The notes under the pieces were generated by a model. It was not told where the DNA came from. It saw nothing but the letters and a program-made list of their open reading frames with translations, and searched no databases. A DNA stretch of 64,000 nt from Heligmosomoides polygyrus polygyrus (taxonomy: Eukaryota > Nematoda > Chromadorea > Rhabditida > Heligmosomidae): assembly GCA_947396885.1 (NCBI GenBank), contig OX377206.1, positions 4,119,634 through 4,183,633 on the forward strand, written 5' to 3'. A program made the translations under genes and the position numbers. This document shows positions 1 through 9,948 of the stretch, piece after piece (within the stretch, counting starts at the first letter, position 1; every line of letters starts with the position of its first letter).

Positions 1-555
1 TCGGCAAGATGTTCACGGCGAGAAGCACCTTTGGAGCTTTTGGGTCTGCGCCCATGGATCGGTTTACCGGAAGCTGTTTCCCAAGAGCACTACGATGAAC
101 TCCAAGGCCATGGTGAACGAAATGGAAGAGATGGGCCGGCGACTCGCTGTTATTCATTCGCAGCGCTTCAAGAAGGTTCTCTTCGACAACGCCGCACCCC
201 ATCGGGAAGAACTAACCACGGATAAGCTTGGCCAGCTGGGCTACGTTCACATGCCTCAACCACCGTATTCGCCGGACATCTCTCCATGCGACTACCACCA
301 CTTCTTGGGCCTACGGGACTTCCTGGTCGGAAGGGACACAAAAACCCAAGGCGTTCTTGACAACCATATCGAGCAGTTGATCAACACCAGGCTCAAGCAG
401 TTCTGTAAGAATGGGATCAGGAAGTTGGCTGAGCGATGGCAGCAAGGTCACTGCCCTTAATGGCAAATACATTCCTCAGCATCGTTGAGTTGTAATTGAG
501 TTATAAAGAGAGAATTTTTTTTCAATTTGTCTCATTACTTTAGCCCCCCCCCCCC
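1..555 (+). mobile_element. Mariner element, right part (copy 1)
   Basis: The window opens inside a mariner. The same element is seen complete in copy 2 (26502-27406). The right terminal repeat reads inward from a C tract ending at 555, preceded by TGTCTCATTACTT, and is followed by the TA target duplication at 556-557. Confidence 0.85.
2..460 (+). pseudogene. Mariner transposase, C-terminal catalytic part (copy 1)
   Basis: One open frame runs from base 2 to the stop at 458-460. It holds the second catalytic Asp in LFDNAAPH and the third in SPCDYHHF, 35 codons apart, which is the DD34D spacing of mariner transposases. WVC and YSPDISPCD are typical family blocks. The N-terminal helix-turn-helix part and first Asp lie outside the window; in copy 2 the helix-turn-helix part is missing, so the element cannot encode a full transposase. 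Confidence 0.85.
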
Positions 556-557
556 TA

Positions 558-597
558 ATATAAGCCGCTCCCCCAACTACCATAGCGCCGAAAATTA
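558..597. repeat. Right end of hAT-like MITE plus 8-bp target duplication
   Basis: After the mariner, the interrupted MITE resumes and ends in CTACCATAGCGCC at 589. It is followed by GAAAATTA (590-597), the target duplication whose left partner is seen in copy 2 at 26266-26273. Confidence 0.75.
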
Positions 598-1499
598 CGT
601 TTCAGGACGCAGTGAAGCTCGGCCGACTAGCTTTCTGAATATTTCTGACCTTTGGAACCTCCGAAGAAGACAAAGTTGACGAACTCAGCGAAAATGAAGC
701 CGTTAAGAATTGCTTTCGACAGCTTATTAAGAATACATCGTAGGTAATAAACTGTTCGGGGTAGCGCCAGATAAAAATGTGATCAGTTTTCCACCTCACC
801 TATAGCTAGACTTAAGGCTATACTTCTTTACAAATCGATAGCTGTTCCAGTGACACAGAAATCACTTGAATTAGGGGTGGAATCCGCTACTGTATTCAGA
901 TGAGTGTCTAGAAGGTTTCTTTTATCGGATTCGTCCTCACTTCCGTCCTCATTTTCTTTTAATTTTTATATACAACAGATAGGCCTTTAGGCCATACCAA
1001 AACTGGGCAAGGGTGGTGCGGAAGATCCATTCCCGCTATCTTCCCGAGAATCGAGATTTCTCCAAAAAGTCCGAGAACAAAATGTATTGACTCTATGACT
1101 GTGGTGCAATTAACTCGGTTTGTTCGATTGTGGCGACAAGATTGGAGGTAAAACATTCCCTCAAAGACAGCACACTACACCAACCTTTGAGAAGACACTG
1201 TTTTGCAATTTCCCAGCCGGAAGATGCCACCCTGATTGAGTTCATTTAGGTGCTCTAGCTGTGGTCACCCCCTCCTCCCAATAGTATTGGTCCGAATCCC
1301 CTTCAAGTAACCATCAATGTAGGTTAGAATACCCAGCCACGACGGCACTCGACATCTTTGATCTTTAAAACAGGGATGCAAACATAGCATTGTTAAATAT
1401 TGGTGGAAAATAGCACGACTGCAGACGAACAAGGGACTCACCTTTGAGAATGATGAGGGTGGGAATTGTTGAGCTGATGAAGCGTCCTCGAGACCAGCG
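598..1499. other. Region with no supported gene
   Basis: Frames open here in copies 1 and 2 (for example minus 959-1156, and a plus frame ending at a GTAAAAC donor-like site near 1150) are broken by stops in copy 3 at 60.65-60.8 kb. I therefore read it as non-coding. The block near 1190-1230 resembles 17845-17885 of the same unit. Confidence 0.5.
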
Positions 1500-2560
1500 C
1501 CACTAAATAGGCATTGGTTCCTGAATAAAAGAGATTTCAGAAGAAAGGACCTGCCTACAAGACATTGGATCCGACGCCGACACGGATAATTCGGATCCGT
1601 CGTTTTCTTCTAACCCGGACTAAATATACTGTGGTTACAATGGGATTTTTGAAAAGCCCGTATCTTAGGGCGATTCAGATAAGTATGACTTTCAACAGTT
1701 TGAATTTTCGGACACTTTAGAAAGCTGATTTTGATCAGAAATCTAATGGCGTATCCGATGTGAGATCCAAGGTGAACCACTTCACTTACCTGGTTAGATC
1801 ATCCGCAAACCCTTTTCGTTAAAGGTATTCTTATACGAATCACTCTCAAAATGCGCAGCTTCTAGAACTGTCATTATTGGCATAGCCCTTTCGACCGGGC
1901 TTGAAAAAAATGACGGATTAGAATTATCCGAATCGGTATCGGACCCAATGTCTACTGCCTACACTATGTACGTACTGCACCTTCAACGCAAAGAATGCAT
2001 ATTAGAATCGATTCTTCCTGAAGTCACTTTAACTCACTTCACGGTGTTGAATAGTAGGACGTTCGGGAAACAGTTGATAAATTCCGTACGCATCAATTCT
2101 TGAAGTACTTCGGCACATTCGAAGTGCCTCAAATAAGGAAATAGCCAACAAAGACATCAAGAGGTTTATTTAACAATAACTACATAAATACATCCTGAGC
2201 ATTAAATATAGCACGTTCTAACATACTCCATCTATATATTTACTCCCATTTGCGTATGCCGTCCGCCCTTCCCATATAGATAGATCAGAACCAGTGTCGT
2301 CGACTGAAAAGTGAGACATAACTTCTTTCAGTACTAGTACGTAAACAGATTAATCAGCGGCTAAAGTCAGCCTTGATATTGCGAACACGATGCAGCACAG
2401 CATTCATGATGAGACCGATCAATAGTGACTAGACAGCGTGATTGATCGGTATCGACAGTAAACGACGGGATCCATCCTTGTCGCCCGCGACACGGCCCTA
2501 CGAAAACTGTCAATATCGATCGGCGGTAGCGTTCATAGCCGCCAAGCGAACGATGTATAA
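1500..2560. repeat. Within-unit diverged duplicate of 16505-17110
   Basis: Long stretches align at roughly 80 percent with 16505-17110, including ATCAATTCTTGAAGTACTTC, the GTACGTAAACAGATTAATCA segment and the bases around CGGGATCCAT. This is an older duplication inside the unit, predating the tandem triplication. No coding frame is supported. Confidence 0.7.
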
Positions 2561-2699
2561 ATCCTTCCTAATTGCTCTCGTGCAGCATGGCGGCTGAAGA
2601 ATGAGAATGTCCTGCGCATTTGGGCGTCGTGGAAAAAGCGTAGGAACTCAAGAACTACACATGAAATTGTAGTTTATCGTTTGAACCAAAGAACTCCAG

Positions 2700-2984
2700 T
2701 CAATTACATATTTTTAATCCGCTGTATAAGGACATATTCATTGCACCATTATTAAAGACGCTTGTTAAACGGCAGTACTTGGAATGCATTAAGGCTGATT
2801 TGTATCGATGTTTTACCCATGGGCGCGTTGTAGCGCAGGCGGGGAGGAGGGGGCGCCGACTCTCACGCGCACTTCGATCCAAGGTTGTTGGTCCAGTTTT
2901 CCCGCCCAGGCCAATCAAATCAAACTTTCCATCACTCCGGGGTGCTGCAACGTGTAAAATTATCCCACCAAGTACCATTTCAAT
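2700..2984 (-). CDS. Candidate terminal exon, unknown product
   Basis: On the minus strand a strong acceptor (TTTGTTCTCTCAG) precedes an open frame starting IEMVLGGIILHVAAP and ending SGLKICN then stop, about 94 residues. The frame is intact in all three copies. Within the exon copy 3 shows about one synonymous and four non-synonymous differences, so there is no sign of purifying selection. The opposite strand is also open (2779-2988), which lowers certainty. It could be the 3' end of the minus gene at 4421-5689, whose last seen exon ends in phase 0 as this one needs. Confidence 0.28.
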   Translation of the reverse strand: MEMVLGGIILHVAAPRSDGKFDLIGLGGKTGPTTLDRSARESRRPLLPACATTRPWVKHRYKSALMHSKYCRLTSVFNNGAMNMSLYSGLKICN

Positions 2985-4184
2985 CTGAGAGAACAAATTC
3001 AAAGGGCCGAGGGTAGGAGCAAATCTGATCAAGAAACATTTGTTTCGATTCCAGACGTACGAGCGGATGCTCGCTTCATGTGAGATTCGTATGAGGCATA
3101 TGTGGCCCTAAGGAGGGCCGTTGGGTTACATGATGGTGCACGCCCTGAGCAAGCTTACTTCAGGGTGAGCTTGATTGAGGTGTACATGATGACGGCATGG
3201 TGCCCCCAGATACGGCGTGCTTGGCGAGCTCCCACGGAAGGACCGATTGGTTCGACGGTACGAAGATCCGCTGCTGTGCTGAAACGTCAAATTTCTGTAG
3301 CAACAGAGACATCCTTTACAATTATCCCTTTTTGGCTTTTTCTTTCTCTTCCTTCCAGTGTTTATAAACTTGCAGCCGGAAAAAACCCGTCTGAGTTGTC
3401 CATCGTGGTTTCAGAGTGAAATTCAGGGAAACCGTTACTGGACCACGCGTTTGCCTCTTCCTCTGCTAATCAGTCGCTGCAGCTAGTGATATTTGCGTGC
3501 TTGTCCGGCGCAAATGGGATCGGGGGGGGGGGGGGGGGATGGGGAGGGGCTTCTGATGGCAGAAAATCCCGTAGAGCGTCGTTAATGTCCCTCATCCCTG
3601 GCTCCAACTTACAGACTGTAGTAAGGGCACCTATGGCTAATAAAAACCAGGTTTGAATCGCGCGGCTGCGGGCGTTGCGCACCGGGCAACTCGGACGGTT
3701 TTTTTTTTCGGTTGTAAGTGTATCGGCGAGTCTTCCTTCCAACATAGAACATAAACAGAAGAAAAGAAATCTTCCAGAAATTCATGCCTAAGGATGAAAC
3801 TGATGTAATCTGACATCCACGTGCCTTACTGCCAAGGCGAAAATCCGATGAAAACATGACGACCCCTCCGAAGAAAAGTGGGCGAAAAACACCTCTTCAA
3901 TCCCGAATACATGGATAGTTTTGGTATTTTAAATTTATGCACTAGTTTGGTTCTGCAATACACCCCACTGTCACAAACTTCGTCCTAAACGTGACTCCCC
4001 ACCCCACAACCATATTGCGCCGGAGGAAAAGTCGCAGTAAGAACTGAATGACACCCGTTTCCTCATAGTTTTTATGGAACGTCCATCATTAACGTCCAAG
4101 AAACCCCGCAGTCCTGTTTGCACGGAACTATAAATTCAGGCAGGGGCCAATAACAACGAAAGCTATAAAGGATGTCATTGCTTC
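2985..4184. other. Non-coding stretch with poly-G tract
   Basis: Open frames at 3102-3419 (plus) and 3470-3857 (minus) have no splice or conservation support. In copy 3 the stretch is interrupted by an insertion and lacks about 80 bp. That 80-bp piece holds GGCGCAAATGGGATCGGGG leading into a long G run (3521-3538). It matches the terminal repeat of the hAT-like MITE family and is probably a truncated MITE end. Confidence 0.5.
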
Positions 4185-4380
4185 CACTTGGGGGCACACC
4201 GGTCTTCTTTCAGTTTACACCCATTGAATAACTTTCGCACGAAAATAACCAAATCAGTGAAGCCTAAATTTTTACTAAATTTCAATCAAAATCTTCGCGT
4301 CATGGGACAGCAGCGGAATCTCGTATAAGCTCAAAGGAGGGAATGGAGACGTAAATCATTATATGCCCCCTCCGATCACG
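4185..4380. repeat. Short dispersed repeat with GGGGGCA/TGCCCCC ends, member 1
   Basis: Begins CTTGGGGGCAC and ends ATATGCCCCCTCCGAT. The interior (CATGGGACAGCAGCGGAATC, GGAATGGAGACGTAAATCA) recurs at 20314-20490 and 25537-25722 and in the other tandem copies. The inverted G-rich/C-rich ends suggest a MITE of about 180-195 bp. The superfamily is not resolved. Confidence 0.6.
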
Positions 4381-4420
4381 ACAGGCCTAAAAAAAGCAAT
4401 TTGTGCAGAAAACGACCTAC

Positions 4421-5689
4421 CTTCAGTGTTCGCTTCAATCCACGGAAGAACATCACCGACACCGACACGTACCTAAGAAATTTCTGTTCCAATATCATGT
4501 TGGGGTTTAAAGTATCTATTCTGATAGTTCTTAAATTGTTGAATAAATCCTGGAGAACTCATGACGAATAACAAACTGCTGCCATTTACACCGATCAAGC
4601 TCCAATTAGATGCTGCAGCGTTGAAGAGCTTGGGCTTCAGCTCTACTCGTTTATTCAAAAACATCGTTGGCTCGTTCGTCTACTTAACAGAAATTCTCTG
4701 TTAGACCTAGCTAAAAGCAGCTTTCAGTGCAATCCTAGTTGGTGGTGGCCGCTGTAGAACGATCTACCAACATAACGAAACAGAATAGATCGCGAGAGCA
4801 TATAGGTTGCCCAGATAGACTCAGTTTAGGAGTTCCTAATCATGAGGGGGAACTCAAAAATGACCATTTCCGGTGAAAATCTTGTAAGAGAGGACCCCCC
4901 CCCCCCCACATCCCTTACTACATTTTCACTGAGGATGGATCATTTTCTAGCAGATAAAGCAGGTAACATCAGTAAAACAAAGGAAATTGGTCAAGACACT
5001 AGCAACCAGAAACCAAACCTTCGCACGAAAACAATCAAATCAGTGAAGCATCCAGCGCACCTGCACAGTGTCGTCTCAGTTGGATCGAATCCGACAGAGC
5101 TGGTGCAGAAGAGATGCTTCAAAGTAATGCCGCCTCTGGATATCTCGGGGAGATGGTGAAATGGTATATAGACGACAGTAATGCGTCGAAACCCAGATCG
5201 AACCTCATCAGCGAAACCATGCATAGATGCATCTGAAATGTAAGGATGCGACGCCATCGATGGAAAGGAGAAGAAATATCTAGGGCTTTTAAGCACCTTT
5301 TAGCGAGCAGGATACAACAGAAAGAACTCGTTGTCAAGCTCGCGGAAGCAACGGCGTTGGAGCACCAGGGTACTTCGAAAAGCAAAAAGGATAATCTCTC
5401 CAGCTTACCGTTGAATTCAGAACGAGTGCTTCGGAGAAACCGATTCGGCCGAATTATTCGGAGCGTAGTCGCGTTCGCCACAATCAGCACCGGCACCTAC
5501 ATGACTCAAGAATTATCTCCGAAACGATGATCGAGCAAGAACTAGGAAGATCCTGACAAGCCAGAGAGAACTCCAGCCGTCAAGATGAGGGAGGAGGCAG
5601 TTGTCGAGGTACCAACCACGTTGCTTACTTTCGGAATCGTTGGCCGCCTTTCCATCGCTTGCCTCGCAACAGCTCGAGCTTCACATTCT
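4421..5689 (-). CDS. Multi-exon nematode gene model, unknown protein (copy 1)
   Basis: Four candidate exons lie in minus-strand order: 5629-5689, 5409-5496, 5061-5232 and 4421-4472. Each starts after an AG acceptor (GTTGTTGCAG, TCATGTAG, TTACATTTCAG, AAATTTCTTAG) and ends at a GT donor (GTAAGC, GTAAGC, GTGCGC, GTAGGT). Reading phase is maintained across all three junctions. The peptide runs ECEARAVARQ..., VPVLIVANATTLRIIRP..., DASMHGFADEVRSGFRR..., YVSVSVMFFRGLKRTLK. Introns are 132, 176 and 588 bp. No known domain is recognised. A paralog of the last exon at 20526-20576 has lost one base. The first and last exons of the gene are not identified. Plus-strand frames here (4842-5159, 5246-5530) are probably shadows. 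The splice pattern is seen; the function is unknown. Confidence 0.48.
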
Positions 5690-6212
5690 CTGCAACAACA
5701 TGAATCATGAACTACATACTTGAACGAGAAACAAATAAGTATTAAACTGGTGAAGTCAATAACGACATTTCGATGTTCATGCAGAGATCATACTAACATA
5801 GCGCGCGCTCGGACATTTCCTATGCTCGATTTCGTGCGAACAGCTGCGTACCTTGCCCGAATTACCTAACTGTAGCGTATATCACAGACTGTGTTGGAAG
5901 ACAACATAGTTCTTTAGTAGAACAGTCATTAGGCTGTCTCACTCCATGGCTTTCTTCACTTGCCAAATGTTTCGAATTGAGAGAAAACTTTAGAAATTAA
6001 CAACCTGTGAAACAACCCACCTTCAACCATAACATGAGAGCCGAAATGAAGATAAAGTATGAGAAATGTATGAAGAGCAATTGCAGTACTAGTCAGAACT
6101 AAACGGCGCGATGGTATACGCGCCTGCATTTACATTAAGAGACCCTTAAATTGCACTCTTGAAGTGTAGAAGAACCGCATCGTAGAACTGTAGCAACATA
6201 GCATAACACACC
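5690..6212. other. No supported feature
   Basis: AT-rich sequence upstream of the minus-strand gene model. I find no terminal repeats or convincing exon beyond an 18-bp acceptor/donor-bounded possibility near 5860, too short to support. Confidence 0.4.
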
Positions 6213-6249
6213 TTGTGTCCGGACTACACTTCTGTGAGTCCGGACACAA
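6213..6249. repeat. Perfect 13-bp hairpin
   Basis: TTGTGTCCGGACT and its exact reverse complement are separated by an 11-bp loop. It may be a minimal MITE or a structured RNA element. It is identical in copy 2 at 33064-33100. Confidence 0.6.
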
Positions 6250-6299
6250 CGCCCACCTCTCCCCACTCAACACTGAGCCTTTTCCAGTTTGGATGCTTA

Positions 6300-7363
6300 C
6301 TAGGGAAGGGTATCGAGCTCCCATGGCGCTTCAAGTTGATACCAAGATCATTAGAAAGAGCTCGGAATGCTGATTACGAATATGACTGTCGAAATTGCAA
6401 AATGAAATTCCTGAGCGAGTTATGGCCTGCCGAAATCGGGTGGCCTCACCACAGGCTGGCTGTGCGACACAGCTGGCGCAAGAGTGGTGAGTCATCAGGG
6501 CTCCGTAGGAGGAGCCTGCCAGCTGAGGCGGTGGAGCAGGGATAGTGATCCTGCTCGTCAGGTGCGACTGATTGGTTGCGTTCCCGTTGCTACCGATTCT
6601 TTTGCAAGTCATAATTTATTTTCGAAATGACTTCTTAATCTGAACTATGACATGTGTCTGATCAAATGGCCGGAAATACTATCATACACGTTTGTAAAAA
6701 TGCTTAAAGGCAAAAAACTGCTCCAGTTTTAATGCAATAATATCGATGTAGAGTGTGTTGAGAGATGCTTCCGCATTAATCAAAATGCAGTAGATCAACG
6801 ACATTTTGTTTTTCCATCATACATTCCACTTACGCTTTTGCTTCACACATTTTTTTGCTTTGTTACACGAATGCCAAGGTTGTTAGAGACGCCTATAGTT
6901 GTTCAATATATGATTTGGACTCTATTTGTGCAAAATAGTAAATAAAAATGACACGATAGTAGTACATTTTTACAAATGTGTACGGTAATTCTCCCGGTTA
7001 TTTAATTAGACACGTGTCATAATTCTGAATTAAAGGTCATATCGAAGATAAATTATGATTTGCAAAAAACCCTGCAGCGATGGGAACCAAACCAACGACG
7101 TCACACCTAGCGAGCAAGTGCACTACCCCTGCGCCACCGTCGCAGCTGGAGGGCCTTTCTTACGGAGCCCCGATGATTCACCACTGTCGCGCTAGCTGGG
7201 TCGCACAGCTGTGGTGAGGCCACCCGATTTCTGCAGGCCATAACTCGCTCGGGAATTATATTTTGCAACTTTGACACCCATACTCGTTATCAGCATTTCG
7301 AGCTCTTTCTAATGATCATGGTCTCAACTTGAAGTTCCATAGGAGGTCGGAACCCTTCCCTAG
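6300..7363. mobile_element. Foldback MITE with TTA target duplication (copy 1)
   Basis: The ends are inverted repeats beginning CTAGGGAAGGGT. Imperfect inverted arms extend about 350-400 bp on each side (6300-6690 against 7000-7363), so the element can fold on itself. TTA flanks both sides (6297-6299 and 7364-7366), the duplication typical of PIF/Harbinger elements; a TA-type (Tc1/mariner) reading is also possible. No transposase frame. Each arm carries a tRNA-like segment with internal promoter-like boxes. Confidence 0.65.
7080..7150 (-). ncRNA. tRNA-derived sequence within the foldback MITE
   Basis: On the minus strand TGGCGCAGGGGTAGTG matches a Pol III A box and GGTTTGGTTCC is a degenerate B box. 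Parts of the D arm and acceptor stem can pair, and a T6 run follows like a Pol III terminator. The anticodon and T arms do not fold well, so this is a tRNA relic or SINE head, not a working tRNA. A more degraded partner is in the left arm near 6527-6600. Confidence 0.35.
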
Positions 7364-8230
7364 TTAGTTGATCCTGCCTCAACGACAGCTCAACGACAGT
7401 CTGCTCTTTTACGGTACTCCATACATCCTACTTATATTTATTGGCACCAGAGGCAACTAGAATAATGCGTATATAGAACGTGAAGGCCCGGCAGGAGTTA
7501 CAAATAGTTCTTCCCATGCCCCGGTCAACCAGTCCCTCCATCCATTCGGGATCGGTAAAGGTATAGCAACGAAACGAAAATTTACAAGTCGACCATCGCA
7601 ATTCATTATGTTCGCCAAATACGCACTCGAACTGCCTCCCCGACATCCCATATAAGTAGAATGCGTGGGGTATCTCATAAAAGGGTTAAGACAAACACTT
7701 ATCCTTTACTTATCGTGTAAAAGGAAACCAGTACAATCCCAATGTTAGATGAGCGTCTCAACTTATGACAGACACCTCAAGCAGCAAAATACGTATTCTT
7801 GTGGGGAAGTAGGACCGTTCACTAAAGAAAGGAAGTGAACTTGAACTGTCTACTGCACTACATCAGCCCATAGCTAGAACATTTTGGGATGAAAGGAGGA
7901 ACCACTGCATGAAAAACGGCCAGAGTAATCCGACCAGCAGTCTCCACGCCTGTAAAACGATTCTGACGAATGCACCCCGGAATGGTTACCGTATACCGGT
8001 TAGCGGTGGAGCGCGGAGACTGTGATAGAAAGCTGTCTGCGCCCTCCTGGCTTAGAAATCGCGCGTCGGCGTCCACGTTGACATTCGATCGATCTCTTGT
8101 GCGCCAGCGACGGCCCTCCCGCCAAGTGGGTCATGATGTAGTGGGTAGTGGGGTCGCTTGATGCGATGGAGGTTGGGGGGGGGGGTTCCGTTTCCCAGCG
8201 TTGTGGCATACTTGCATTCCAGCTGACTAC
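7364..8230. other. Weakly coding-like stretch
   Basis: A minus frame at 7428-7646 encodes a Cys-containing peptide (CVFGEHNELRWSTCKFSFRC) without clear splice sites. A G run sits at 8175-8186. No repeat ends or other gene are recognised. Shadow frames on both strands overlap here. Confidence 0.3.
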
Positions 8231-8340
8231 TTGGGATTTGAGGAGGTTCGACGTGCACAGAACTTTGAGGCATTTTTGCATCTTTTTCCAGTCTATGCGT
8301 TTCGCTGCTCGAAGAGCGCAGAACCCTGCCGCGGGCTCCC
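8231..8340 (-). CDS. Candidate internal exon, unknown product
   Basis: Bounded by acceptor CTTTCGTCGCTCAG and donor GTAGTC on the minus strand. The 110-bp exon reads EPAAGFCALRAAKRIDWKK and continues to LLKSQ, a basic helical peptide, ending in phase 0. It is identical in copy 2, so conservation cannot be tested. It could be a chance frame. Confidence 0.22.
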
Positions 8341-8520
8341 CTGAGCGACGAAAGCAGTTCTCACACGTGGAGCTTGCATGGCACACACCCTAAAGTCCCT
8401 TTCCTTCCATAGCGCTCTTCGAGCGCAGAACCCAGATCCGCATTCCCTGGTCGACGAGAGGTTCGCGTATGTAATGCTAGGAATGAAGGATTTCGCGCTC
8501 CATCGTCAACGCGCGCCTAT

Positions 8521-9381
8521 GGGCCTGTTCATACTTCGCGACAACAGCGACAAGAGCGCAGCGCGCGGAAGTATGAACAGGGGACAAGAGCGACAAGAGC
8601 GACAAGAGCGACTGGGGCGTCGGGCGTAGTGTGGTGTACGTAATTGCACCATACTTGTGGCGCCAAAGCGCTAAGCAGCTTAGTGAGCTCCTAAAATATC
8701 GGAAACTGAAAGAGACAGCAGCAAACGGTCATGTTACCTACATCGTCAATCTGGCACTGGCGCGAATAGGGTCGGTGGGGGGGGGGGTCACCATCCTAAA
8801 AACAAAAACAGGCAGGCAAAACACACTGATATTAAAGAAAAGGTGGAAACAATGCTATAGCTCTGTTCTGTGCTCTCCTCCACTCACGTTAAAATTGCCT
8901 ACATCCTAGAGTTCTCTCCCTTGCCCAATTCGGAAGCAGATAAAACACGGATATGTAATCGAGAAACAAGGAGATAAAACTGCACTTACATGCGCTGTAT
9001 GTAGCTACTCGTCGCGGCCGGCCATGGAGACTAACCCCCCCCCCCCCGACCCTATTTGCGCCCTGGCACTCAAAAGAAACATAAAAGCACTCCTTACCTT
9101 TGTATGAAGAGCGGTAGAACAGGAATCGTTCCCTTCCAGCACTAGTGCGGTGTAATTACGTACACCACACTCCATTCGTCGCCCCAGTCGCTCCAGTCGC
9201 TCCCGGCGCCGGCGCGAAGTATGGACAGGCGACAAGAGCGACAAGAGCGACAAGAGCGACTGGAGCGACGGCGCCGGCGCTCGAGTATGAACACTTTTCG
9301 GCGGCGCGCGCTCGGTTTTAATCGATATGCATGTTTTCCACGGGCGACGAGTCGCTCTTGTCGCGAAGTATGAACAGGCCC
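8521..9381. mobile_element. Hairpin MITE, terminal repeat GGGCCTGTTCATACTTCGCG (copy 1)
   Basis: Inverted termini share GGGCCTGTTCATACTTCGCG followed by CGACAAGAGCGAC-type repeats. TAT flanks each end (8518-8520, 9382-9384). Internal inverted repeats such as GTGGTGTACGTAATT (near 8632 and 9153) and tandem ACAAGAGCG units give long complementary arms. The 3-bp duplication and GGGCCTGTT start recall PIF/Harbinger elements, but TAT is not their usual TTA/TAA site. A separate MITE is nested at 8759-9062. No transposase. Confidence 0.7.
8759..9062. mobile_element. hAT-like MITE with 8-bp target duplication (copy 1)
   Basis: Terminal repeats GGCGCGAATAGGGTCGG and CCGACCCTATTTGCGCC each run into a poly-G/C tract. 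CTGGCACT is duplicated exactly at 8751-8758 and 9063-9070. An 8-bp duplication fits hAT-type transposition. The interior, read on the minus strand, matches 51261-51639 and part of 26274-27440. It is nested inside the 8521-9381 element, so it is the younger insertion. Confidence 0.82.
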
Positions 9382-9592
9382 TATATGATACGGTAACCAT
9401 TCGGAGGTGTGTTCATCAGGATCGTGCTAGTATCCACGCCTCATTCAAGTTCTATAGATACAGTTGAGTCCTACTAAGAAAATATCGTCTTGTATCTTTG
9501 ACAAGACTGCTTAGATCATACATTAGCAACAGCGTTATGAAGATGCATTAAAAGGCAACAGAGAAGGCATACCAAAATTATATGTAACGTAC

Positions 9593-9866
9593 CATTCTAA
9601 TAGCGGCAGAAATGCAGAAAATTCCGACCAGCACAAAAAAGTAGATGTGGTCATGCGATAGAGGGAGATAGACGTGAGCAGTGGGACGAGGCAGCGGGAC
9701 GTCGTTGAGTAACCCTGCAGCATTTAAACTACTCGATGGAGTAATCGATTGAAAGTGATCAAGAAAACTCACAAAGACGAATGCAAGCTGGAGCATAGGT
9801 ATCTCTGCCCCGAATAGGAAACGCGGCACCTAGAGGAGCTCCGATAAAAATAACCACGAGCCAAAG
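9593..9866 (-). CDS. Two-exon fragment of a membrane protein gene (copy 1)
   Basis: Minus-strand exon 9773-9866 follows the acceptor CATTTTTTGCTAG and ends at donor GTGAGT. A 58-bp intron ends AAATGCTGCAG, and exon 9593-9714 ends at donor GTACGT. The phase is preserved (split Trp codon). The peptide begins LWLVVIFIGAPLGAAFPIRG, continues LLNDVPLPRPTAHVY and contains a hydrophobic segment IYFFVLVGIFCISAAI, so at least two membrane spans are likely. The family is not recognised. Flanking exons are not identified. It ends in phase 0, and could belong to the same long gene as the exons at 4421-5689. Confidence 0.42.
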
Positions 9867-9948
9867 CTAGCAAAAAATGAAGTTCCCGTGCCGTTCTGCA
9901 CCACAAAACTGCAATAATATACGTTATTCAGTTGAGCATACAATCAGT

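Noticed and set aside
959..1156. Minus frame of 65 codons and a plus exon-like frame before GTAAAAC
   Set aside because: Copy 3 carries stop codons in both frames.
3255..3290. CGAAGATCC...GAAACGTC resembling a hammerhead core
   Set aside because: No complementary stem II between the two core parts.
4842..5530. Plus-strand frames of 105 and 94 codons
   Set aside because: Opposite to a minus-strand exon chain with better splice sites and matching phases; probably shadows.
7080..7150. Functional tRNA gene
   Set aside because: Anticodon and T arms do not fold; treated as a tRNA-derived relic.
8560..8625. Short regularly repeated units (ACAAGAGCG) resembling a CRISPR-like array
   Set aside because: They are simple tandem repeats inside MITE arms, in a eukaryotic context, without spacers.
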